NCBI RefSeq assembly: GCF_024227715.1
Contig: NZ_CP100448.1
Coordinates: forward strand, 1,364,001-1,428,000
Length of the DNA: 64,000 nucleotides
Source: Halomarina litorea
Lineage (GTDB): Archaea > Halobacteriota > Halobacteria > Halobacteriales > Haloarculaceae
Reading direction: 5' to 3'
This document shows positions 8,785-16,463 of the stretch, one piece after another. The position numbers were made by a program, and so were the translations under genes. Within the stretch, counting starts at the first letter, position 1. Each line of letters begins with the position of its first letter. A model generated the notes under the pieces. The model saw only the letters and a program-made list of their open reading frames with translations. It was not told where the DNA came from and did not search any database.

Positions 8785-9779
8785 TTCGATTCGACGACGT
8801 CCACAAACGGTACAGCGACGGCACGCACGCGGTGAAGGGCCTCGACTTCACGGTCGAGGAGGGGACGACGACGGTGCTGGTCGGCCCCTCCGGGTGCGGC
8901 AAGACGACGACGATGCGACTCGTCAACCGCCTCGAGGAACCCACCGAGGGGACCGTCCACTACGACGGCACGGACGTGCGTGACCTCGACGCGACGACGC
9001 TCCGCCGGGACATCGGGTACGTCATCCAGGACATCGGCCTGTTCGACCACATGACCGTCGCGGAGAACGTCGCCACCGTCCCGGACCTGAAGGGCTGGGA
9101 CCGCGAGCGCATCGACGACAGGGTGGACGAACTGCTCGAACTGGTCGACCTGCCCCCCGGAAAGTACCGCGACAGCCACCCGACGGAACTCTCCGGCGGG
9201 CAACGCCAGCGAGTCGGCGTGGCCCGCGCACTCGCGGCCGACCCGGACGTCCTCCTGATGGACGAACCGTTCGGCGCGCTCGACCCCATCACGCGCGAGG
9301 AACTGCAAGACGAGTTCCTCGCCATCCAGCGTGACATCGAGACGACCATCCTCTTCGTCACCCACAGCATCGACGAGGCGCTGAAGATGGGCGACCGCAT
9401 CGCCGTGATGAACGGCGGCGAACTCGTCCAGTACGACACCCCGCGCGCCCTGCTGGACGACCCCGCGACGAAGTTCGTCGAGGACTTCGTCGGTCCCGAC
9501 CGGACGCTCAAACGCCTGCGCGTCCTCCGCGTCGGCGAGGTGATGACCGAGCAGGTGCCCGACGAACACGAGGACGTCGTCGAGGCGTTCCGTGCCGACC
9601 GAGGGGTCGTCGCCGACGGGGGCGAGGTGATTCCGGTCACGCCCGACGACAGCGCACAGGTCGCCCTCTCTCGGTGCATCCAGGCGAACGTCGACGCCCT
9701 GCCCGTCGTCGAGGAGGCGTCGGTGGTCGGCGTCGTCACCGAGTCCGCCATCCGGGAGTGGCAGCGGGGCGGTGTCTGA
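8781..9779 (+). CDS. Osmoprotectant-type ABC ATPase with CBS region
   Basis: A 332-residue ATPase of the OpuCA/ProV group. The Walker A motif is GPSGCGKTT, the signature LSGGQRQRVGVARAL, Walker B DVLLMDEPFGALDP and the switch His is in FVTHSIDEA. After about residue 240 comes an extension with CBS-like halves (GEVMTEQVPD and VDALPVVEEASVVGVVT). In OpuA-type systems CBS modules sense ionic strength and gate transport, so osmotic control is plausible here, but the first half is short. The start overlaps the permease stop and its own stop overlaps the next start (TGATG). Confidence 0.92.
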   Translation: MIRFDDVHKRYSDGTHAVKGLDFTVEEGTTTVLVGPSGCGKTTTMRLVNRLEEPTEGTVHYDGTDVRDLDATTLRRDIGYVIQDIGLFDHMTVAENVATVPDLKGWDRERIDDRVDELLELVDLPPGKYRDSHPTELSGGQRQRVGVARALAADPDVLLMDEPFGALDPITREELQDEFLAIQRDIETTILFVTHSIDEALKMGDRIAVMNGGELVQYDTPRALLDDPATKFVEDFVGPDRTLKRLRVLRVGEVMTEQVPDEHEDVVEAFRADRGVVADGGEVIPVTPDDSAQVALSRCIQANVDALPVVEEASVVGVVTESAIREWQRGGV

Positions 9780-10453
9780 TGGGACTGGCCGACCTGCTCG
9801 CGGCGACGTGGGCCTTTCTCGTCTCCCACCCCGACCGGTTCGTCGAACTGCTCCGCGAACACCTGCTGCTGGTGTTCGTCTCGGAGACGGTGGCCGTCGC
9901 CGTCGCCGTCCCCCTCGGCGTCGCCGCGATGTGGGACGAGCGCGTCTCCCGCGTCGTCTCGAACCTCGGGAACGTCGCCCAGACGATTCCGACGCTGGCG
10001 GTCATCGCGCTCGTCTTCCCGCTGCTGGGTCTCGGCTTCCTGCCGTCGCTCGTCGGGCTGACGGTGTACGCCCTGCTGCCCGTGCTGACGAACACCGTCG
10101 CCGGTCTGGAGAGCGTCGACGAGGAGACGGTCGACGCCGCCCGCGGGATGGGGATGACCCGGTGGGAGGTGCTCCGCGACGTCCGCTTTCCCCTCGCCCT
10201 GCCCGTCGTGTTCGCCGGCATCCGGACCAGCGTCGTCCTGACCGTCGGGACGGCCTACCTCGCCTTCTTCATCGGCGGGGGCGGCCTCGGCGTCTGGGTC
10301 ATCGGCGGCATCAAACTGTTCAACACCGCTCAACTGCTCGCGGGGGCGATTCCCGGCGCGTTGCTCGCCGTCGCCCTCGATACGGGTCTCGCGCTCGTCG
10401 AACGCCATCTCGGGGGGACGGGGAGCGCGGACGGCGTCCCGGCCGCGGGGTGA
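9779..10453 (+). CDS. Osmoprotectant-type ABC permease 2
   Basis: A 224-residue permease, paralogous to the product of 8074-8784, with about five to six membrane helices and the coupling-loop motif DAARGMGMTRWEVLRDVR. Two different permeases around one ATPase is the OpuC-like arrangement. It is the last gene of the operon; 97 bases later the HTH_10 regulator starts on the same strand. The ATG at 9779 overlaps the ATPase stop. Confidence 0.9.
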   Translation: MGLADLLAATWAFLVSHPDRFVELLREHLLLVFVSETVAVAVAVPLGVAAMWDERVSRVVSNLGNVAQTIPTLAVIALVFPLLGLGFLPSLVGLTVYALLPVLTNTVAGLESVDEETVDAARGMGMTRWEVLRDVRFPLALPVVFAGIRTSVVLTVGTAYLAFFIGGGGLGVWVIGGIKLFNTAQLLAGAIPGALLAVALDTGLALVERHLGGTGSADGVPAAG

Positions 10454-10550
10454 GCGGTCGGCGGGGTCGGCCCACGAGGGTCGATTCTGTCGCCCGACCA
10501 CCATCCGAAGTACCGGCACGTATTTCTCCTACCCTCGCGGATTCTCCCGA

Positions 10551-11189
10551 ATGAGCGTCATCGCCGAGTTCAGCATCGACAGCGCGGAGTTCGTTCTGGG
10601 CGAGGTGCTGGCGACGGACCCGGAGGTACGTATCGAACTCGAACGAGTGGTGCCGGCCTCCCGGCGGGTGATGCCGTTCTTCTGGGCGGTCGGCGAGGGC
10701 CGGAAGACGTTCGAACGGGAGGTCAGGAACAGCGAGTACGTCCGGTCGCTCGTCCCCCTCGACGAACTCACGAGACAGACGCTCTACAAGATCGAGTGGA
10801 GCGAGGAGGTAGAGAGCCTCATCTACGGTATCGCGGAGGTCGGAGCAACCATCCTCGAAGCGCAGGGTGACGGAGACTGGTTCTTCCGCATCCGATTCGA
10901 CGACCACTCGGGGCTGGCGGCCTTCCACAACTACTGCCAGAGACACGACATCTCGTTCACCCTCGAACGGGTGTACACCCTCGAAGCCCGCGACAGCGCC
11001 GGCTTCCAGTTCGACCTCACCGACGAACAGCGCGAGGCAGTGGTCCGGGCGGTCGAAGGCGGGTACTTCGACGTCCCGCGCGGCGTGACCCTCGACGACC
11101 TCGCCGCGGGCCTCGGCATCTCCCGGCAGGCCGTCTCCGAACGCATCCGCCGCGGGGTGGGAAAGGTCCTCTCGTCGGTCGCCCTGTGA
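10551..11189 (+). CDS. Bat-type HTH_10 transcriptional regulator
   Basis: A 212-residue haloarchaeal regulator. The N-terminal 150 residues form the bacterio-opsin activator-type domain (opening with FSIDSAEFVLGEVL). The C-terminal HTH_10 domain has the family hallmark LTDEQREAVVRAVEGGYFDVPR and then a helix-turn-helix, DDLAAGLGISRQAVSERIRR. It lacks PAS or GAF sensor domains. It lies 97 bases behind the osmoprotectant transporter on the same strand and may regulate it, but that is inference from position only. Confidence 0.9.
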   Translation: MSVIAEFSIDSAEFVLGEVLATDPEVRIELERVVPASRRVMPFFWAVGEGRKTFEREVRNSEYVRSLVPLDELTRQTLYKIEWSEEVESLIYGIAEVGATILEAQGDGDWFFRIRFDDHSGLAAFHNYCQRHDISFTLERVYTLEARDSAGFQFDLTDEQREAVVRAVEGGYFDVPRGVTLDDLAAGLGISRQAVSERIRRGVGKVLSSVAL

Positions 11190-11282
11190 AAATATATCAC
11201 ACCCAATATTTCGGGGGGTTGTTTTAAGTAGCATGATTTGACAAGCCGAACAGCGTTGCTCGGAGAGTCGAACGGTGGATGC

Positions 11283-11663
11283 GTGACCGAGACTCCCGAG
11301 TCGACCGACCGGCGTACGCCAGACGAGTGGGACGCGGTCTACGACACCCTGGCGAGTCACCGCCGTCGGCTGGTACTCGCGTTCCTCGACCGGGAGGTCC
11401 AGGCGTACCTCGCCGACATCGTCGAGACCATCGCCCGGAACGAACCGGCGGAGGGCCGAGCGGGCGCCGCCCGCGACCGACAGGCCATCGAGATATCGCT
11501 CCACCACGTCCACCTCCCGAAACTCGAAGACGCCGGGTTCGTCGAGTGGGACCGCGAGACGACCGAAGTCACCCTCACCGAGTCGCCGCCGGTTCCCCTC
11601 GCCGACCTCCCCCCGACGCTCCTCGGCGGGTCGGACATCTGCGGGGCGAGCACGACCGACTGA
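11283..11663 (+). CDS. DUF7344 winged-helix regulator
   Basis: A 126-residue haloarchaeal winged-helix protein. The core reads DTLASHRRRLVLAFLDR near the start and ISLHHVHLPKLEDAGFVEWD near the end, the characteristic ends of the DUF7344 fold. Such proteins are common in halophiles and mostly uncharacterised. The GTG at 11283 is chosen because GGTGG lies just ahead and a TATA-like TTTAAGTA at 11223-11230 gives a short leader; a TTG at 11238 would lengthen the protein by 15 residues. It is convergent with menD and follows the HTH_10 gene. Confidence 0.8.
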   Translation: MTETPESTDRRTPDEWDAVYDTLASHRRRLVLAFLDREVQAYLADIVETIARNEPAEGRAGAARDRQAIEISLHHVHLPKLEDAGFVEWDRETTEVTLTESPPVPLADLPPTLLGGSDICGASTTD

Positions 11664-11735
11664 GCGTCACGCCCGGACAGTCGACCTCGCGCACCTCGTC
11701 CGTCAGGACGCTCTCGCCGTCGCTCCCTCGCTCTC

Positions 11736-13493
11736 TCAGTCCTCGCCAGTCGTCCGTCGCACCGCCCGGTCGTGGAACCCCTCGCGGTGTCGGTGTGACG
11801 TCTCGCCGTCGACGACCACCTCCACCACCTGCGTCCCCTCGCTCTCGAGGGAGGTGGTGTACGCCTCGCGGAACGCCGACAGCGAGTCGACGCGGGCGAA
11901 CTCCAGCCCGTAGAGTTCCGCCGTCGGCGAGAAGTCGAGACCGTGCGGCGTCCGGAAGTAGTCGGTGAAGGGCGGGTCGAACGCCTCCACCGGGAGGAGG
12001 TGGAAGATGCCGCCGCCGTCGTTGTTCACGAGGACGATAGTCGCGTCCACGCCACAGCGCGCGACGGCGAGCAACCCGTTCGTGTCGTGGTAGTACGCGA
12101 GGTCGCCCGTGACGAGAATCAGGGGGTCGTCGGTGGCGCTTCCCGCGCCGAGGGCCGTCGAGGTGATGCCGTCGATGCCCGACGCCCCCCGGTTGGCCAG
12201 CGCGGTCACGTCGGCCGTCCGAGGTTCGGAGAACCGGTCGAGGTCGCGGACGGGCATGGAGTTCGAGACGAACAGCGTCGACGGGTCGGGCGCGAGGCCC
12301 GCCACCGTCCCCAGAACCGACCCCTCGAAGAGCGTCCCGTCCTCGTCGACCGTGTCCCAGTATCGCCGCTCGTAGCCCGCGAACCGCTCGCGCCACGCGT
12401 CCCCGCCGGGGTGGTCGACCGCTCCCGCCAGCGCCCGCGCGACCCGGTTCTCGTCGGCGACGACGAGGTCCGTCGCGGTGAACGTCGCCTCCCGCCACCG
12501 GCCCGCGGGGTCCACGACGAACTGGCGCGCCCCCGAGTCGCGCAGGTAGTGCCGGGCCGTCTTCGAGGTGGGGGAAGCGCCGAACCGGACGACGAGGTCG
12601 GGGGCCGCCTCCACGCCCGCGAGGTACGAGTCGTAACCGCCACAGACCGTCGCGCCCGCGACGTGCGGGCCGAACCGCGCGCCGGAGAGCGGGTCCGCGA
12701 GGACGGGAAAGCCCGTCGCCGACGCCAGCGACCCGAGCGCCTCGCTCGACAGCCGACTCTCCGGCCCGGCGACGACGAGGCCCCGGTCGGCGCCCTCGAC
12801 GGCCGACACCAGCGACGCGCGGTCGGTGGGGTCCAGCGCCGGCCTCCCCCGCGCGACGCGGACGAACGGCCCGTCACGCCCCTCGACGGCGAGGGGGTGG
12901 TCCTCGGCGAACCCCTCGGGCACGTCTCCCGGGACAGGCGTGGGTTCGAGGGGCTTCTCGAAGGGGACGTTCAGGTGGACGGGTCCCGGTTCCGTCCCCG
13001 TCGACGTCGCCACGGCGCGCGCGAGGGCGACCCGGAGCGACCGGAGCTTCCGGTCGTCGGCCGCGGGTTCCGGGAGCGTGCGGTAGGCCCGCACCGAGTC
13101 GCCGTACAGCTTCTCCTGGTCGATGGTCTGGTTCGCCCCCGAGTCCCGGAGGACGGGCGGCCTGTCGGCGGTGAGCAGGAGCATCGGCACGCGCGACTGG
13201 TGAGCCTCCACGACGGCGGGGTGGAAGTTGACGGCGGCCGTCCCCGACGTACAGACCAGCGGCGTCGGCCTCCCGGTTCGCTTCGCCCGACCCAGCGCGA
13301 AGAACGCCGCCGAGCGCTCATCGAGGTGCGAGTAGGTCTCGACGGCCTCGTGGGCGGTGAGCGCCATCGTCAGCGGCGTCGACCGACTTCCCGGCGCGAG
13401 ACAGGCGGCGTCGACGCCCGCCTTCGCCAGTTCGTCGGCGACGACGTGGCCCCACAGCGTGTTGCGGTTGGGGAACGGGTCGGGGCCGCTCAT
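11736..13493 (-). CDS. menD: SEPHCHC synthase (MenD)
   Basis: A 585-residue thiamine-diphosphate enzyme that joins isochorismate and 2-oxoglutarate in menaquinone synthesis. The N-terminal PYR domain has LAPGSRSTPLTMAL and the glutamate-containing YSHLDERSAAFFALG. The C-terminal PP domain has the ThDP/Mg motif spread over GDLAYYHDTNG to LVNNDGGGIFHLLP. The ATG overlaps the stop of menF (ATGA). The very long open frame extending upstream over menF is shadow. Size and motif order match bacterial and haloarchaeal MenD. Confidence 0.95.
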   Translation of the reverse strand: MSGPDPFPNRNTLWGHVVADELAKAGVDAACLAPGSRSTPLTMALTAHEAVETYSHLDERSAAFFALGRAKRTGRPTPLVCTSGTAAVNFHPAVVEAHQSRVPMLLLTADRPPVLRDSGANQTIDQEKLYGDSVRAYRTLPEPAADDRKLRSLRVALARAVATSTGTEPGPVHLNVPFEKPLEPTPVPGDVPEGFAEDHPLAVEGRDGPFVRVARGRPALDPTDRASLVSAVEGADRGLVVAGPESRLSSEALGSLASATGFPVLADPLSGARFGPHVAGATVCGGYDSYLAGVEAAPDLVVRFGASPTSKTARHYLRDSGARQFVVDPAGRWREATFTATDLVVADENRVARALAGAVDHPGGDAWRERFAGYERRYWDTVDEDGTLFEGSVLGTVAGLAPDPSTLFVSNSMPVRDLDRFSEPRTADVTALANRGASGIDGITSTALGAGSATDDPLILVTGDLAYYHDTNGLLAVARCGVDATIVLVNNDGGGIFHLLPVEAFDPPFTDYFRTPHGLDFSPTAELYGLEFARVDSLSAFREAYTTSLESEGTQVVEVVVDGETSHRHREGFHDRAVRRTTGED

Positions 13494-14836
13494 CGGCGGC
13501 GCAACTCGTCGAGGACGGGCCGGTACTTGAGCTGGACCTCCTCCCACTCCGCGTCGGGGTCGGAGTCCCCGACGATGCCGTTGCCCGCGAACAGCGTGGC
13601 CGAGCGGTCGCCCGCGACGCCCGAGCGGATGGCGACGGCGAACTCGCCGTTCCCGTCCGCGTCGAACCAGCCGAGCGGGGCGGCGTACCAGCCCCGCTCG
13701 AACGTCTCCGTCTCGCGGATGACGTCCCACGCGGTGTCGGGCGGGAGGCCGCCGACGGCGGGCGTGGGGTGGAGCGCCTCCACGATGTCGAGGACGTGGC
13801 CCTCCCCGGAGAGCGTCGCCTCGATGGGCGTCCGGAGGTGCTGGATGGTCGCCAGTCGGTGGACGCCCTGGTCGCCCTCCCGCACCTCGCCGAGCGGGTC
13901 GAGTTGCTCGCAGATGGCGTCGACGACGAGGCGCTGTTCGTGCTGGAGTTTCTCGCTCTCCAGCAGGGAGGCGGCGAGGTCGGCGTCCTCCTCGGGAGTG
14001 TCCCCGCGGGCGACCGACCCCGCGAGCGCCTCGGTCCTGACCTCGCGGCCGTCGAGGGCGACCAGTCGCTCGGGGGGCGCGCCGAAGAAGGCCGCCGCCT
14101 CGGTCGGCTGGACGAGGAAGCGGTAACACTCGGGGTACGTGCGTCGGAGCCGTTCGAGGACGCTCGGCGCGTCGACGGGTTCTTCCAGATCGACGGCGAG
14201 CGCCAGCGCGAGGACCACCTTCTCCAGTTCGCCGTCGGCGATGCGGTCGGCGGCCGCCCGGACCTGCGCCTTCCACTCGGCCTCCGGCGTGCGGTGGTGG
14301 GTCGCTCGCACCCCCGGCGCGACGCCGCGCGGGGCCATCGCCGGGAGGTCGGCGATTCGCTCGCGGATGGCCTCGAGCGAGGCCGCCACCTCCCCGGGGC
14401 CCTCCTCGGGGTCGAACGCGGAGACGGTCAGGTAGGTGGTCTCGTCGGTGCGGACCAACTGGACACGCGGGAGGACGAACAGCGCCGCCGGAAACCCGGC
14501 CCACGGCGGCGCGTCGGCGTGTCGCTCGTTGAACGCCGCGCCGCCGACGAGGCGCGGCCGGGCCGCGTGGGGGCCGTCGACGTCGAGGTCCGAGAACAGT
14601 GCGGCCGCGTCCTCGCGGAGCGCCTCGAACCGGCCGGGGCCCTCCGCGACCAGCCGCGCGGCGGCTCCGCCGCCGGCGATTTCGAGGCCGTCGGGGGCGC
14701 TCCAGTGGATGCGCGGGACCGGCTGTGCGGCGAGAAAGGCTCGGTAGGAGACGTCGGGGACCTCACAGGTGCGACTCACCAGCGTGGTGTCCGCCCGTAC
14801 CCCGGCGGTCACGCCCCCGCTACGCGCGGATTCCAT
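13490..14836 (-). CDS. menF: Isochorismate synthase (MenF)
   Basis: A 448-residue chorismate-binding enzyme converting chorismate to isochorismate, the entry step of menaquinone synthesis. Family pieces are LAGSVARGDTPEED, LLESEKLQHEQRLVVD, the TPAVGGLPPDTAW turn and the C-terminal FAVAIRSGVAGDRS and FAGNGIVGDSDPDAEW. It is the promoter-proximal gene of menF-menD, with a 4-base stop/start overlap. Salicylate- or siderophore-linked isochorismate synthases look similar, but pairing with menD settles the role. The ATG at 14836 is used; an in-frame methionine is not available closer to the first conserved block. Confidence 0.94.
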   Translation of the reverse strand: MESARSGGVTAGVRADTTLVSRTCEVPDVSYRAFLAAQPVPRIHWSAPDGLEIAGGGAAARLVAEGPGRFEALREDAAALFSDLDVDGPHAARPRLVGGAAFNERHADAPPWAGFPAALFVLPRVQLVRTDETTYLTVSAFDPEEGPGEVAASLEAIRERIADLPAMAPRGVAPGVRATHHRTPEAEWKAQVRAAADRIADGELEKVVLALALAVDLEEPVDAPSVLERLRRTYPECYRFLVQPTEAAAFFGAPPERLVALDGREVRTEALAGSVARGDTPEEDADLAASLLESEKLQHEQRLVVDAICEQLDPLGEVREGDQGVHRLATIQHLRTPIEATLSGEGHVLDIVEALHPTPAVGGLPPDTAWDVIRETETFERGWYAAPLGWFDADGNGEFAVAIRSGVAGDRSATLFAGNGIVGDSDPDAEWEEVQLKYRPVLDELRRR

Positions 14837-14881
14837 TGTCGTCCAATCGGGTCCGACCGCCCTTGAGACTATCCTTCCCGG

Positions 14882-15478
14882 TCAGCTGTAGCGCTCCTCG
14901 TTCCACGGGTTCGCCGTGTCCGAGTAGCCCCGCTTCTCCCAGTAGCCCAGTTCCTTCTCGGTGAGGAACTCGACGCCGTCGACCCACTTCGCGCCCTTGT
15001 AGGCGTAGCGGTGGGGCGTGACGACGCGCACGGGGCCGCCGTGGTCGTCTGGCAGTGGTTCGCCGTCGAGTTCCCACGTGAACACGACCTCCTCGCGCAT
15101 GCAGGTGTCGAGCGAGAGGTCCGTCGTGTAGTCGTCGAACCCGTGGAACATGACGTGCGTGGCGTCGTCGCGGACGCCGACGTGCTCGGCGAGCGTCGGG
15201 AAGGTGACGCCCGTAAACAGGTTGTCGAACCGGCTCCACCCGGTCACGCAGTGGAAGTCCTGTCTCTGCGTCTCGCTCGGCAGGTCGCGGAACTCGTCGA
15301 GCGAGAACGACCGCGGCTCCTCGACTGCGCCCCACACCTCGAACTCCCACGTCTCGGGGGACCACGAGGGCGTGCCGCTCTTCGAGAGCACGGGGAACCG
15401 GGACGTCTCGCGCTGGCCCGGCGGCAGTCGCTCCTCGCCGAACTCCTCGTACAGGTTCGTCACGTCGCGGACGCTCAT
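14882..15478 (-). CDS. Sulfite oxidase-like molybdopterin protein
   Basis: A 198-residue protein with the oxidoreductase molybdopterin-binding domain (PF00174). The molybdenum-coordinating Cys is Cys77 in DFHCVTGWSRFDN, followed by HGFDDYTTDL and HGGPVRVVTPHRYAYKGAKW, typical of the YedY/sulfite oxidase-like group. No signal peptide or Tat motif is seen, so a cytoplasmic location is likely, unlike MsrP/YedY. Substrate unknown. The ATG at 15478 gives the family-length protein; the frame upstream is open but unrelated. It stands alone, 45 bases after menF on the same strand. Confidence 0.85.
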   Translation of the reverse strand: MSVRDVTNLYEEFGEERLPPGQRETSRFPVLSKSGTPSWSPETWEFEVWGAVEEPRSFSLDEFRDLPSETQRQDFHCVTGWSRFDNLFTGVTFPTLAEHVGVRDDATHVMFHGFDDYTTDLSLDTCMREEVVFTWELDGEPLPDDHGGPVRVVTPHRYAYKGAKWVDGVEFLTEKELGYWEKRGYSDTANPWNEERYS

Positions 15479-15660
15479 GGGGGACGGTGGACCGCGGCGA
15501 CCGTAGGCGTACCGACTCCAACGCGCGGCCGGATTTGTCTTCCGAGAACCTCCGTGTCGTCTCACAGAAGAAAAGTTTTCCAGCCGAGATAGTGTGTTTT
15601 CCGTTGGGCAAACTTTGGCCGGTAGAGTTAAATACTGGACTGTCAAAGCGACGTGTATCA

Positions 15661-15876
15661 ATGCCCAAAGTAGAGATAACTATCCCGGAGCACCTGGAGA
15701 TGCAGATCACCCAGCTCATCGAGCAGGGTGAGTTCGTGAACCGGGAGGAAGCGATGGAGGACCTCCTGGCTGCGGGGATTCGCGCGTACAAGACCAGCGG
15801 CCCGATGGACGACGAGGAGCCGGGGACGTTCGAGGACGACGGCATGATGGGCCACGAAGACGAGTACGTCTTCTGA
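15661..15876 (+). CDS. Ribbon-helix-helix (CopG-like) protein
   Basis: A 71-residue protein opening with KVEITIPEHLEMQITQLIEQ, the beta-strand plus first helix of a ribbon-helix-helix DNA-binding dimer, then GEFVNREEAMEDLLAAGIRAY for the second helix. The acidic tail after residue 48 has several Met and Asp/Glu. A TATA-like GTTAAATAC (15627-15635) stands about 30 bases ahead of the ATG, consistent with a leaderless or short-leader transcript. It is not part of a recognisable toxin-antitoxin pair: no toxin gene adjoins it. Confidence 0.8.
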   Translation: MPKVEITIPEHLEMQITQLIEQGEFVNREEAMEDLLAAGIRAYKTSGPMDDEEPGTFEDDGMMGHEDEYVF

Positions 15877-16030
15877 GCTACTGCGGTCCCCGTTCTCGCG
15901 CTCTCGCGGTTCTCACGTTCTCTCTCGCCGTCCTCGGACCGACCAGCCGTCGGCGCGTCGGTCCCACCGGTGCGCCACTCGGTATCGGGATTCGCGTTAC
16001 GTTTAAACAGTCATCGGAGTAAACGTGCGT

Positions 16031-16309
16031 ATGCACAAAGACGAGCTTCTGGAGTTGCACGAGCAGATGGTGACCATCATGGAGTACTTCCGCGGCGTCG
16101 ACGGCGTCGACTCCAGCCTGTTCGACCCCTACGACGAACTCGACGTCTCGCCCGACGACGTCCACAAGTCCAAGAGCGAGCACAAACACGCCGTGTTCGT
16201 CCTCGGTAACGCCCTCGCCTCGGCGATGAGTGACGACGAGTTCTCGGACGCGGGGCGCATCTCCAAGCGGATGCAGGAACTCGCCGACGACGCCGAACAG
16301 AAGCTCTGA
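16031..16309 (+). CDS. UPF0058 family protein
   Basis: A 92-residue all-helical protein beginning MHKDELLELHEQMVTIMEYF, the UPF0058 hallmark. Function is unknown; some annotations call it a metal-binding or DNA-associated protein. A TATA-like GTTTAAAC at 16000-16008 lies about 27 bases before the ATG at 16031, so that start is preferred to the GTG two codons earlier. A second, longer member of the family is at 48322-48666. Both share KDEL/KREL-type openings and the SKSEHK or SKGAHE patch. Confidence 0.85.
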   Translation: MHKDELLELHEQMVTIMEYFRGVDGVDSSLFDPYDELDVSPDDVHKSKSEHKHAVFVLGNALASAMSDDEFSDAGRISKRMQELADDAEQKL

Positions 16310-16463
16310 ACCGGACTCCTCGCCAGCGCGAGCCGGCCCGCCGAGTGCCCTCTCCGCCTCTCCACCCTTCAGCCCCTCAATCCGACGGCCGGGCCGCACT
16401 CCGCCGAACACTCACTATACACAGAGATACAAGCTATTTTATGGGTGGGTCCGTGCGGCCGGT

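Noticed and set aside
13494-14504. Extended MenD start over menF
   Set aside because: MenD motifs begin at 13493, which overlaps the menF stop in the usual ATGA fashion.
15661-16309. Ribbon-helix-helix gene plus UPF0058 as a toxin-antitoxin pair
   Set aside because: UPF0058 has no toxin fold, the two genes are 154 bases apart with separate TATA elements, and the pair is not linked in phase.
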